Assembly: GCA_947472655.1 (NCBI GenBank)
Contig: CANJCG010000004.1
Coordinates: 1 to 34,498, forward strand
Reading direction: 5' to 3'
Length of the DNA: 34,498 bases
From: Actinomycetota bacterium
Lineage (GTDB): Bacteria > Actinomycetota > Actinomycetes > S36-B12
A program made the position numbers and the translations under genes. The first letter of the stretch is position 1, and each line of letters starts with the position of its first letter. The notes beneath the pieces were generated by a model. It was not told where the DNA came from and searched no databases. It worked only from the letters and a program-made list of their open reading frames with translations. Of the stretch, positions 7,062-14,695 are shown in pieces.

Positions 7062-7529
7062 GTGCATTCAATGGAGTTTTTAGGCGTGCGGATGGAGATG
7101 CCATCCAACACGCCCATCGCCCTGCTCAAAGAAGTTGACGGCTCTCGGGTCCTTCCGATTTGGATTGGTGCGGTTGAGGCCACGGCCATTGCGTACGTGA
7201 CTCAAGGGGTGGTCCCGCCCCGCCCTATGACGCATGATCTCATCAAGAATCTACTTGCAGCTTTTGACGTTGATCTGGTTGAAGTGCGGATCGCGGATCT
7301 GATCGATGGAGTCTTTTACGCGTCTCTCATCTTCTCTAATGGGGTTGAGGTGAGCGCCCGTCCGTCAGATGCTCTAGCCCTGGCACTGCGCTCTGAGGTA
7401 CCCATCACCGCGGCCCCGGACGTCCTTGAGCAAGCCGGCGTGGAGATGGCCGAAGAGGCAGAAGCCGAGGATGAGGTTCAGCAGTTTCGTGCATTTTTAG
7501 ACGAGATATCACCCGAGGATTTTCAATAA
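7062..7529 (+). CDS. DUF151 bifunctional nuclease-family protein
   Basis: A 155-residue protein of the DUF151 family. The conserved opening is MEFLGVRMEMPSNTPIALLKE, followed by RVLPIWIGAVEATAIA, MTHDLIKNLL and the C-terminal SARPSDALALALR. An acidic tail of about 35 residues follows. A plant family member has dual RNase/DNase activity, but bacterial roles are not settled. It is the ortholog by position of Rv1829, between two merR genes. The GTG at 7062 has a leaderless-type -10; the ATG at 7071 is the alternative start. Confidence 0.88.
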   Translation: MHSMEFLGVRMEMPSNTPIALLKEVDGSRVLPIWIGAVEATAIAYVTQGVVPPRPMTHDLIKNLLAAFDVDLVEVRIADLIDGVFYASLIFSNGVEVSARPSDALALALRSEVPITAAPDVLEQAGVEMAEEAEAEDEVQQFRAFLDEISPEDFQ

Positions 7530-7582
7530 AGAACCCTCATCTAGAGGTCCAGACTTTGGTTCTCAAAATACCGTGTGTTGCG

Positions 7583-7612
7583 TTGACCCGGGTAGCCATT
7601 AGTTCGTAACGT
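7583..7612 (+). promoter_or_regulatory. Putative promoter of second merR gene
   Basis: TTGACC (7583-7588) and TAACGT (7607-7612) are separated by 18 bases. A palindrome ACCCGGGT (7586-7593) overlaps the -35 box and could take part in regulator binding. The predicted leader is about 43 bases and carries AGGAGG. Confidence 0.45.
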
Positions 7613-7662
7613 CGCTCTTGCCCACTTCCCCCGGTGGTTCCAATGTGCACAGGAGGCAATTC

Positions 7663-8229
7663 GTGAACGTAGATCAACCACAGGTTGACCATCAGGGTGC
7701 ATTATTTGACGATGCAGATCTGCGTCCATTGCCTGCCGATCTTGGATACCGCGGACCGGTTGCTTGTGCAGCGGCTGGGATCACCTATCGCCAGTTGGAT
7801 TACTGGGCTCGCACTGAACTCGTAGTTCCCAGCGTACGAGGCGCTCATGGCTCCGGTACTCAACGGCTATACAGCTTCCGAGATATTTTGGTTTTGCGCA
7901 TCGTTAAGCGGCTCATCGATACAGGAGTTTCACTGCCAAATATCCGGGCGGCTGTAGATCACCTCGCAGTTCGTTCAAGTGAAGATGTTGCCCGCATGAC
8001 TCTCATGAGCGACGGTGCGACGATTTATGAATGCCGAAGTGCCGATGAAGTCATTGACATCGTGCGCGGTGGGCAAGGAGTTTTTGGCATAGCGATCGAT
8101 AGTGTTTGGCGAGAGGTAGAAGGAACCTTGGCGAACTTGCCGGGGGAGCGACCAGATGGTGAGTCTGTCATCGCAAACGACGCCGCTGATGAACTAGCCG
8201 CCCGGCGCGCGCGTCGCGTGGCTGGTTAA
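7663..8229 (+). CDS. MerR-family regulator, Rv1830-like
   Basis: A 188-residue regulator. The MerR winged helix is GYRGPVACAAAGITYRQLDY, then WARTELVVPSVRGAHGSGTQ, then RLYSFRDILVLRIVKRLIDT, followed by LPNIRAAVDHL. The rest is a small C-terminal domain of unclear fold. The GTG at 7663 is chosen because a perfect AGGAGG lies 6 bases upstream; a TTG at 7618 would extend the frame but has no ribosome site. Its position corresponds to Rv1830 (McdR/ResR), a mycobacterial cell-division regulator, so a growth or division role is plausible. It stands just upstream of the glycine riboswitch but there is no sign that it controls gcvP. Confidence 0.85.
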   Translation: MNVDQPQVDHQGALFDDADLRPLPADLGYRGPVACAAAGITYRQLDYWARTELVVPSVRGAHGSGTQRLYSFRDILVLRIVKRLIDTGVSLPNIRAAVDHLAVRSSEDVARMTLMSDGATIYECRSADEVIDIVRGGQGVFGIAIDSVWREVEGTLANLPGERPDGESVIANDAADELAARRARRVAG

Positions 8230-8241
8230 AAATTGCTCCGT

Positions 8242-8247
8242 TAGACT
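8242..8247 (+). promoter_or_regulatory. Putative -10 element for riboswitch-gcvP transcript
   Basis: TAGACT lies so that transcription would begin near 8254, just before the first paired base of the riboswitch (8263). No clear -35 box is present. Confidence 0.4.
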
Positions 8248-8262
8248 GCGATTGCTGATTGA

Positions 8263-8463
8263 CCCCACGCGGGAGAGTCTTTCCATCATTGCCAGTGATG
8301 CTAGGCGCCGAAGGAGCAAATCTCCCCGACAACCTCTCAGGCAAAAGGACCGCATGGGGAAGGCACCTCTGGAAGGTGGGCCTCGGCCCCACCGACGGTG
8401 AAACTGATGCTTTGCATCGGGAAACTCTCAGGTCGCGATTATCGCGGGAGACAGAGGGGGAGA
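8263..8463 (+). promoter_or_regulatory. Tandem glycine riboswitch
   Basis: Two glycine aptamers in series upstream of gcvP. Aptamer 1 has P1 GCGG (8269-8272) with CCGC (8350-8353), the core GCGCCGAAGGAGCAAA and CTCTCAGGCAAAAGGACC. Aptamer 2 has P1 CCTCT (8366-8370) with AGAGG (8453-8457), the core CACCGACGGTGAAAC and GGGAAACTCTCAGGT. The leader CCCCA (8263-8267) can pair with TGGGG of the linker (8355-8359), the leader-linker helix known from this class. Glycine riboswitches usually turn on cleavage genes when glycine is abundant. The class assignment is very secure; the mode of control is discussed in the findings. Confidence 0.96.
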
Positions 8464-8496
8464 TGACACACGTGTGTCTTCGACCCTAGGAGAAGT

Positions 8497-11355
8497 ATGT
8501 CCGCGCAAGAGTTCACTTTCGTTGATCGTCATATTGGCCCCGACGAAACTGCCATCAATTACATGTTGCGTGCTGTCGGATACGAGAGCCTCGATGCCCT
8601 CACTTCTACGGTGGTACCTGAGGTAATCGCGTGGACACAATCTTTGAATCTGCCAGAGGCACTCGACGAAGCTGCAGTCCTTGAAGAGTTACGGGTTCTA
8701 GCTTCTAAAAATATTATGCAAACGAGCATGATCGGTTTGGGTTATTACGACACATATACGCCAGCGGTCATTCGACGTAATGTTTTGGAAAACCCTTCTT
8801 GGTACACGGCGTACACGCCCTACCAACCAGAAATCAGTCAGGGCCGACTAGAAGCCCTGCTGAATTTCCAAACAATGATCGAAGATCTCACGGCGCTCCC
8901 TGTAGCGGGCTCATCGTTGCTGGATGAGCCGACAGCTGTAGCCGAGGCAATGACTCTGGCTGTGCGCCAGGGGCCTAAGAACGTCGCGAGATTCCTCGTG
9001 GACTCGGACACCCACCCTCAAACTCTTGCGGTCTTACATACCCGCGCAGAACCAATCGGGGTTGAACTTGTTCTCGCAGATCTTGAACGAGAATTTCCGG
9101 CAGGCCCCTGGTCGGGTGTGCTCGTGAGTTACCCGAGCTCCTCAGGAGTCGTTAAAAATATCAAAAAAACCATCGATGAAGCTCATACTCATGGCGCGAT
9201 CGCAGTGGTGGCCGCTGATTTGTTAGCACTGACCTTGTTGGCGCCACCAGGAGAGTTGGGTGCTGATGTGGTTGTTGGAAGTGCCCAACGCTTTGGTGTT
9301 CCGATGGGCTTTGGTGGCCCGCATGCGGGATATATGTCTGTACGTGCAGGGCTGGAACGCTCTCTACCTGGTCGCCTCGTAGGTGTCAGTATTGATGCCG
9401 ATGGCAATTCCGCGTATCGCTTGGCTTTACAGACTCGAGAACAACATATCCGCCGAGACAAGGCAACAAGCAATATCTGCACCGCGCAGGTATTACTCGC
9501 GATTATTTCGGCGATGTATGCAAGCTATCACGGGCCAAGCGGACTCACCGCGATCGCGCAAAGGGTCAATCGGGCCGCACTGACCTTGCGCGCGGGTCTG
9601 AAACAGCTTGGCGCGAAAACGGGGGATTCACCGATCTTCGACACGGTGCAATGGTCAGTGGTCGGGCAAGCACAAAATATTGCAGACGCTGCTGCCAAAG
9701 CTGGGATCGCAATTCGCGTCGTCGACCAAGACACAGTCTCAGCGTCCACCGATGAGGTAACCAAGAATGAACATATCGAAGCGCTTTGGCGCGCGACTGA
9801 TGAGAAGTCAACGCTCGCATTCGTAGATGTATCTACGTCTATCGATGCATTTTCAACACGCACATCGCCATTCCTATCCCACCCTGTCTTTACAACTCAT
9901 CACAACGAAACTTCAATGATGCGTTATCTGCGAAAACTAGCTGATCTAGATATAGCTCTTGATCGCGCGATGATTCCGCTCGGTTCATGCACCATGAAAC
10001 TCAATGCCGCAACGGAGATGGAAAGCATTACTTGGCCCGAATTTGCAGGAATGCATCCGTTCGCTGAAATCCATAACGCTCGAGGTTCAATTGAACTCAT
10101 ACAAAACTTAGAAGGGTTCCTCGCAGAGGTGACTGGCTACGACGCCGTCAGCGTGCAGCCCAATGCTGGGTCCCAAGGTGAATTCGCAGGACTTCTAGCG
10201 ATTCGCGGTTATCACCTCGCTCGGGGTGATGCGCATCGCGATGTCTGCTTAATACCTAGCAGCGCCCACGGCACAAACGCAGCTAGTGCGGTGATGGCTG
10301 GGATGAAAGTCGTCGTGGTCAAATGTGACGAGCAAGGCAATGTCGATGTTATTGATCTTCAGGAGAACATCGCAAAGCACGCAACTCACCTGTCGGCGTT
10401 GATGATCACCTATCCGTCGACTCACGGAGTCTTCGAGACGGCGGTCACTGACATCTGCGCGATGGTTCACGATGCCGGAGGGCAGGTATATGTAGACGGG
10501 GCCAACTTGAACGCTCTTGTTGGCCTAGCAAAACCAGGCAAATTCGGCGCCGACGTTTCTCACTTGAATCTACATAAAACTTTTTGTATCCCGCATGGTG
10601 GTGGAGGCCCAGGGGTTGGGCCGGTGGCCGTACGCGGGCATCTTGCACCGTATTTGCCATCGCACCCTTTGCGCCCTGAAGCTGGTCCGCTGGGGCGCGG
10701 CCACGACGATGGGGGAGTAGGTCCTGTAAGTGGAGCACCTTGGGGCAGTGCCGGGATTCTGCCTATCCCTTATGCCTACATCAGACTCATGGGAGCCGAT
10801 GGGCTCAAGCGCGCAACGCAGGTTGCGATTTTGTCGGCAAATTACATTGCTGCGCGACTCAATGCTCATTTTCCCGTTCTCTACACAGGTAGCGGTGGCT
10901 TAGTTGCCCACGAGTGCATCTTGGATGTGCGTCCCATCACTGCTGCCTCGGGAGTCAGCGTTGATGACATAGCCAAGCGTTTAATGGATTACGGCTTTCA
11001 TGCTCCAACGATGTCATTCCCGGTTGCGGGGACTTTGATGATTGAACCAACCGAGTCAGAGGACCTAGCTGAAATCGACCGGTTCATTGACGCAATGATT
11101 GCGATCAAAGGCGAAATCGATCAAGTGATGGCAGGGGAGTGGCCAATAGACGAAAGCCCGCTACGCAACGCACCTCACACCGCAGACTGCGTTATCGGTG
11201 ACTGGGACAAACCGTACCCAGCGCGATTGGGCGCATACCCCACGGGCAAGGTAACGCCTTCAAAGTATTGGCCTCCGGTCAGACGTATTGACGGTGCTTT
11301 TGGTGATCGTAATCTTGTGTGTAGCTGCCCAACACCGGAAGAGATGGCTGTTTAG
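8497..11355 (+). CDS. gcvP: Glycine dehydrogenase (decarboxylating), P protein
   Basis: A 952-residue full-length, single-chain P protein, the PLP enzyme that decarboxylates glycine and transfers the aminomethyl group to lipoyl-GcvH. The N-terminal half starts FVDRHIGPDE and contains LGYYDTYTPAVIRRN and YTPYQPEISQGRLEALLNFQ. The C-terminal half has PLGSCTMKLNA, QPNAGSQGE and the PLP-binding Lys694 in HLNLHKTF, followed by a glycine-rich loop. AGGAGA (8488-8493) is the ribosome site, and the tandem glycine riboswitch lies directly upstream. The stop shares three bases with the stop of the convergent thioesterase-like gene. Confidence 0.97.
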   Translation: MSAQEFTFVDRHIGPDETAINYMLRAVGYESLDALTSTVVPEVIAWTQSLNLPEALDEAAVLEELRVLASKNIMQTSMIGLGYYDTYTPAVIRRNVLENPSWYTAYTPYQPEISQGRLEALLNFQTMIEDLTALPVAGSSLLDEPTAVAEAMTLAVRQGPKNVARFLVDSDTHPQTLAVLHTRAEPIGVELVLADLEREFPAGPWSGVLVSYPSSSGVVKNIKKTIDEAHTHGAIAVVAADLLALTLLAPPGELGADVVVGSAQRFGVPMGFGGPHAGYMSVRAGLERSLPGRLVGVSIDADGNSAYRLALQTREQHIRRDKATSNICTAQVLLAIISAMYASYHGPSGLTAIAQRVNRAALTLRAGLKQLGAKTGDSPIFDTVQWSVVGQAQNIADAAAKAGIAIRVVDQDTVSASTDEVTKNEHIEALWRATDEKSTLAFVDVSTSIDAFSTRTSPFLSHPVFTTHHNETSMMRYLRKLADLDIALDRAMIPLGSCTMKLNAATEMESITWPEFAGMHPFAEIHNARGSIELIQNLEGFLAEVTGYDAVSVQPNAGSQGEFAGLLAIRGYHLARGDAHRDVCLIPSSAHGTNAASAVMAGMKVVVVKCDEQGNVDVIDLQENIAKHATHLSALMITYPSTHGVFETAVTDICAMVHDAGGQVYVDGANLNALVGLAKPGKFGADVSHLNLHKTFCIPHGGGGPGVGPVAVRGHLAPYLPSHPLRPEAGPLGRGHDDGGVGPVSGAPWGSAGILPIPYAYIRLMGADGLKRATQVAILSANYIAARLNAHFPVLYTGSGGLVAHECILDVRPITAASGVSVDDIAKRLMDYGFHAPTMSFPVAGTLMIEPTESEDLAEIDRFIDAMIAIKGEIDQVMAGEWPIDESPLRNAPHTADCVIGDWDKPYPARLGAYPTGKVTPSKYWPPVRRIDGAFGDRNLVCSCPTPEEMAV

Positions 11356-12131
11356 CGGGGGTAACGCAAGACCCCGGTGGTTGAATACGTCGCCAACAGT
11401 TGGCCGCTAACATCAACGATATTCCCGTCGCCATGAATGCGACCTTGCCCGGCGTACTTGGTGGTGGAACGCAGGACGATCCCAGATACGAGGTCTGCAG
11501 GTTCCAATAAAGTGATGGTTTGCACTAAAACGTTTCCAGCCATTCTTCCGGCCGAAGCTTCAGGCATCACGTTGAACTCTCGCATGGAAGACATCACAGC
11601 AGGTTCAGTTATCAAGGCTAGTAATGCGCGGGTCATCGTTGGAGTGGGTTGTTCATCAAGCCAGTAGTGCAGCCCTGCAACTTCGGCTCCAGATCCTTGC
11701 CAATGTCGAGCCTGCCCTGGCCACATACCCGCACTCGTGGGCTCCCATGAAGGCAGATCAATCGGGGGAGCACCGGCATTGCGATGGTGCAGGAAGTCTT
11801 CCTCGTCGACCGTCAGCATAATTTCACTACGGGAAACAACAATGTCGCCTTGAAAATACGTCAATGTAAGGAAAGCGAATGAACGACCGTTTTGTAAGGT
11901 GTCGATTTTGATTTGAGCCGGTTGACCACTAGCACCGCCATTGGCAAAAACAGTTTGTACCGAGATAACCCTCTTTCCGGGCACAGCTAATTCCGCAACA
12001 AGAACTAGCTGGAAGAGTTGATACGCGCCAAAAATCCCGCCGTGTGGGGTGCTCGTAGTTGCAACTTCATAAACGCCACTGATTTCGCGGATATCCGCTA
12101 AAACGGCAAGGTTGTCTGATCCAATATCCAT
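11352..12131 (-). CDS. Double-hotdog acyl-CoA thioesterase-like protein
   Basis: A 259-residue protein that looks like two hotdog domains in tandem, as in TesB-type thioesterases. The first (about 18-110) has TSTPHGGIFGAYQLFQLVL and SFAFLTLTYFQGDIVVSRSE. The second (about 155-257) ends with VSGQLLATYSTTGVLR, which aligns with the TesB ending. The Gln of TesB's VASTVQEG is Thr here, and the Asp of the second domain is not evident, so the usual active site seems altered; acyl-CoA binding or hydrolysis is uncertain. AAGGGAAAG precedes the ATG. It is followed by nothing on its strand and converges on gcvP. Confidence 0.65.
   Translation of the reverse strand: MDIGSDNLAVLADIREISGVYEVATTSTPHGGIFGAYQLFQLVLVAELAVPGKRVISVQTVFANGGASGQPAQIKIDTLQNGRSFAFLTLTYFQGDIVVSRSEIMLTVDEEDFLHHRNAGAPPIDLPSWEPTSAGMWPGQARHWQGSGAEVAGLHYWLDEQPTPTMTRALLALITEPAVMSSMREFNVMPEASAGRMAGNVLVQTITLLEPADLVSGIVLRSTTKYAGQGRIHGDGNIVDVSGQLLATYSTTGVLRYPR
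11356..11376. terminator. Weak hairpin near the convergent gcvP end
   Basis: GGGGT (11358-11362) and ACCCC (11371-11375) form a 5-bp GC-rich stem with an 8-base loop just after the gcvP stop, inside the 3' end of the opposing gene. There is no T tract on either strand, so termination is only a possibility. Confidence 0.25.
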
Positions 12132-12175
12132 GTTTGTTTCTTTCCCTTAAACCAAATGCCTCGTGCGCGATCTTG

Positions 12176-13075
12176 CTATTTACCTCGAGGATCACCCGGG
12201 ATTTGAATGTCGGTAAAGCGCATTGGCGCACCGAAAGTCTGTGCAGGATCCGCGAGAAGGGTGTGCTCATCTCTGGCAATAATGTTGATGTTCTTGGAAG
12301 CGAGGAATTTTTCAGCGCGCTCAAGATCGAGAACTTGCCATGCCACGGCGTGACACATATCGCCATTGAGAGCCAAGTCTTGGCCAGCGATTGAATCGAC
12401 TTCAAGTGGTTTTGCAATTTCCACGATCGTGTTTTCACCAACAAGAATATAAACGTTTCGCGTACCGGTGAGGTCAGATATGGACTCGTGCAATTTTTTA
12501 CCACGCAGGGTGTTCACGAAAAGATTGACGGCCTTATCAATGTCATCGACAACTACAGTCGCGTACGCAAGACGAACAAGTCCTAGTGGCTGCTTTTCCC
12601 AGGCTAATTCATCGAAGTCAGGGGAGTAGCGGGGATCAATTGGCATAACATGTGGATAGAACTCAAGTTGGGTATGGGTATCCCGGGGATGCGTAAACAA
12701 AGATCCTGATGTCGGACGTTCTGGTAATGCCACGCCGCCATCGGTGACCACGCGTACCCCGAGGTCGGTCATTTGCTGCCAGGCAGCGCCAACATCGTCG
12801 AGGTACCAAGCTAGCGAATGCCAATGGCGTCCAAAGCGCGCATAAAACCTGCCGACAGGCAACTCTTCAGCGCCATCCATCTTGCTGGCTGCCATCGGCT
12901 CAATGATCGCGTCGCCGATGACCACGAGGGAAGCATCGCGCTTCTCGATCTCGGAGAATCCGTTGTCCATGATTCCGCGAGTGGGTTGAAATATTTCGTC
13001 GTACCAAGCATCGAGTTCGGCTAAATCATCTGAAATGTGAATGATGTGGAAAAGTTTTCCGATAGTGAAGCTCAT
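12176..13075 (-). CDS. VOC (glyoxalase/dioxygenase-fold) protein, two domains
   Basis: A 299-residue protein with two vicinal-oxygen-chelate domains. The first (about 1-140) begins FTIGKLFHIIHISDDLAELD and contains HWHSLAWYLDDVG and HTQLEFYPH, which offer His and Glu ligands. The second (about 170-290) begins LAYATVVVDDIDKAVNLF and has CHAVAWQVLDLERAEKFL. VOC proteins include ring-cleaving dioxygenases, glyoxalases and resistance proteins, and the substrate cannot be told. The ATG at 13075 is chosen because GGAGAA lies just upstream; an ATG at 13093 would add six residues. The gene is divergent from a second VOC gene across about 230 bases with two dyad sequences. Confidence 0.75.
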   Translation of the reverse strand: MSFTIGKLFHIIHISDDLAELDAWYDEIFQPTRGIMDNGFSEIEKRDASLVVIGDAIIEPMAASKMDGAEELPVGRFYARFGRHWHSLAWYLDDVGAAWQQMTDLGVRVVTDGGVALPERPTSGSLFTHPRDTHTQLEFYPHVMPIDPRYSPDFDELAWEKQPLGLVRLAYATVVVDDIDKAVNLFVNTLRGKKLHESISDLTGTRNVYILVGENTIVEIAKPLEVDSIAGQDLALNGDMCHAVAWQVLDLERAEKFLASKNINIIARDEHTLLADPAQTFGAPMRFTDIQIPGDPRGK

Positions 13076-13100
13076 GATGATTCTCCGATGCAAGCGATGG

Positions 13101-13127
13101 CGAGATAGTGGTAGAGACGATATCTCG
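13101..13127. promoter_or_regulatory. Inverted repeat upstream of VOC gene
   Basis: CGAGATA (13101-13107) and TATCTCG (13121-13127) are perfect 7-bp arms with centres 20 bp apart, 25-52 bases upstream of the minus-strand VOC start. The spacing of two helical turns suits a dimeric regulator; an mRNA hairpin is the alternative. Confidence 0.35.
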
Positions 13128-13188
13128 TGTGCGATAGGCGCTGAGGGCGAATAGTTGAATTCATGCCCTGAAGCGATGTGGCTAGGGA

Positions 13189-13217
13189 TTGAGCACCAAT
13201 AAGAATAGTGTCATAAT
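13189..13217 (+). promoter_or_regulatory. Putative promoter of plus-strand VOC gene
   Basis: TTGAGC (13189-13194) and CATAAT (13212-13217) are spaced by 17 bp, giving a leader of about 80 bases before the ATG at 13306. The -10 overlaps a 14-bp palindrome. Confidence 0.45.
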
Positions 13218-13226
13218 GTACATTAT
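13213..13226. promoter_or_regulatory. 14-bp perfect palindrome, operator candidate
   Basis: ATAATGTACATTAT is a perfect palindrome overlapping the putative -10 of the plus-strand VOC gene. Its size and position resemble operators of TetR-, MarR- or GntR-type repressors. No regulator gene of these types is in the neighbourhood. Confidence 0.45.
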
Positions 13227-13305
13227 CGGTTTTATTCAGAGCCCACGAATGTCCCCATGATCACATCAATAACTGCCAGACTGCTCACCTGCCTCTGGAG
13301 GAAAC

Positions 13306-14061
13306 ATGACAGTCCACACGATTTCACACATTGCGGTTAATGGTTCTGACGCTGACGCCTATGGAGCCCTCTACGTAGATTCTTTGGGGCTCAATCTGGT
13401 GCGCCGGGTGCAGTCTGAGATCACCCAAGACGATGAAATTGGTCAGGCGTATGCGAGCGAAACGATCATTTTTAACAATGGTGAACGAGGCGTTGCTATT
13501 GAAGCAATCTGCCGCTCCATAACCAATCCTGCGCAGATTCCATTCTCAATGGAGCCAATTCAACTAGGCGTCGATCGCATTTATATTCAGTCGGCAAAAC
13601 ATGAAGGAAACGACATCACTGTCGTGGATCCTGATGGCACGAATGTTCAGGTGTCAGCTGGCGAACGCAGCTACATCAAGGGCGTGCGGATGCTCGTTCC
13701 AAATTACAAGGAATCCCGTGAATTCTGGCCAGCCACTATTGGTCTTGAGGTCATGGATGCGCCGGCTGGCAACGATTTCCAGGGCTTCACCGAAGTGCGT
13801 AGCGGTGGCGATATTTTTCGTATTGAATTCGAAGAGTCGTCTGCGCCAGTGATGGAAACCAACGCGTATCAATTAGGCGCAGGTCGTTTGGCTTTTACGG
13901 TAGACGACGTCGAGGGCACCCTGAATAGGGCTTTGGCCGCGGGCGCCAAGGAGTACAGCAAGCTGGGACGCTACGAACTTGGCCCCGTAACCATGGTTGC
14001 TGGTTTTTGGTTAGAACCCAGTGGTGTGATCATGCAAGCACTGCAATTTATTAAGAAGTAG
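13306..14061 (+). CDS. VOC (glyoxalase-fold) protein, two domains
   Basis: A 251-residue protein of two VOC domains. The first (about 1-118) opens VHTISHIAVNGSDADAYG and closes ITVVDPDGTNVQVSAGE; the second (about 122-250) opens IKGVRMLVPNYKESREFW and closes FWLEPSGVIMQALQF. His at the first strand is present, but other usual metal ligands are sparse, so catalysis is uncertain. A strong GGAGG ribosome site precedes the ATG. It does not resemble its divergent VOC neighbour closely but the shared control region suggests a common inducer or pathway. Substrate unknown. Confidence 0.72.
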   Translation: MTVHTISHIAVNGSDADAYGALYVDSLGLNLVRRVQSEITQDDEIGQAYASETIIFNNGERGVAIEAICRSITNPAQIPFSMEPIQLGVDRIYIQSAKHEGNDITVVDPDGTNVQVSAGERSYIKGVRMLVPNYKESREFWPATIGLEVMDAPAGNDFQGFTEVRSGGDIFRIEFEESSAPVMETNAYQLGAGRLAFTVDDVEGTLNRALAAGAKEYSKLGRYELGPVTMVAGFWLEPSGVIMQALQFIKK

Positions 14062-14084
14062 TACGCCGCGACTGAGGGTTGGTC

Positions 14085-14633
14085 CTACTTCGTCCGTGTA
14101 TCGATGATTGCAAAGAGATGAACAAGTGCCTCGCTGAAAGCTTCGTATGTTTCTAATTCCAAGATTTCTTGGCGAGTGAACCATCCGGCAGCCTTATTTT
14201 CCCATTGCAAGTTCTCAGGAACGGCGAAGCGATCCCCTACTTGTACGACCACCGTGGTGTACGCCCAAGTCTCGTGAACATGCTCGGCATGATGACCCAA
14301 GACATCGACATCAATGTCTACCTCGATTTCTTCACGGAATTCCCTTAACGCACCTTGGACGGGTGTCTCCCCCGCTTCCAGAGCGCCACCAGGTAGAGCC
14401 CACTGATTACGGCCCCCTTCGACGTTGTCGCCACGCTGGGCCAGAAAAAAGGTCTCAAAACCTTCAGGATCCACATGTCGAATAAAGACACCTGAGGCGC
14501 CGTTTAGACCCCACCGGCGCTCCCCATTGGGGAAAAACACGAATCCATCGCCGCTAGCGCCCCAGGGCACCGGAACCAATACCGGCTCGCCTTTATTGAC
14601 CGCTTGTGCAGAAAATTCTTGATGCCACTCCAT
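14085..14633 (-). CDS. Nudix hydrolase
   Basis: A 182-residue Nudix protein. The Nudix box starts in WALPGGALEAGETPVQGALR and continues REFREEIEV; the last glycine of the GX5EX7REUXEEXGU consensus is Glu, while the catalytic Glu residues are intact. About 45 residues precede the Nudix fold. Nudix enzymes hydrolyse nucleoside diphosphate derivatives; this substrate is not predictable. The ATG at 14633 is chosen because a TAAAGT hexamer lies 7 bases upstream; a more distant ATG at 14663 would add ten residues. The gene is convergent with the VOC gene and divergent from a small membrane protein gene. Confidence 0.82.
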   Translation of the reverse strand: MEWHQEFSAQAVNKGEPVLVPVPWGASGDGFVFFPNGERRWGLNGASGVFIRHVDPEGFETFFLAQRGDNVEGGRNQWALPGGALEAGETPVQGALREFREEIEVDIDVDVLGHHAEHVHETWAYTTVVVQVGDRFAVPENLQWENKAAGWFTRQEILELETYEAFSEALVHLFAIIDTRTK

Positions 14634-14640
14634 GGCAGAC

Positions 14641-14646
14641 ACTTTA
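14641..14646 (-). promoter_or_regulatory. -10 element, leaderless start of Nudix gene
   Basis: On the minus strand TAAAGT is followed by 7 bases and the ATG at 14633. There is no Shine-Dalgarno. Confidence 0.45.
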
Positions 14647-14683
14647 CGACGGTCTGGGCCCACTCAGTGTCAGTTACGACCGA

Positions 14684-14689
14684 TACGGT
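14684..14689 (+). promoter_or_regulatory. -10 element, leaderless start of small membrane protein gene
   Basis: TACGGT is followed by 6 bases (TAACCC) and the ATG at 14696, with no Shine-Dalgarno. Confidence 0.45.
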
Positions 14690-14695
14690 TAACCC

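Noticed and set aside
10445..10869. Overlapping minus-strand open frames within gcvP
   Set aside because: They are antisense to the conserved PLP region of gcvP and arise from its codon pattern.
14055..14091. Inverted repeat GAAGTAG/CTACTTC spanning the stops of the VOC and Nudix genes
   Set aside because: The 7-bp arms enclose a 23-base loop and mostly reflect the Lys and stop codons of two convergent genes; too weak to call a terminator.
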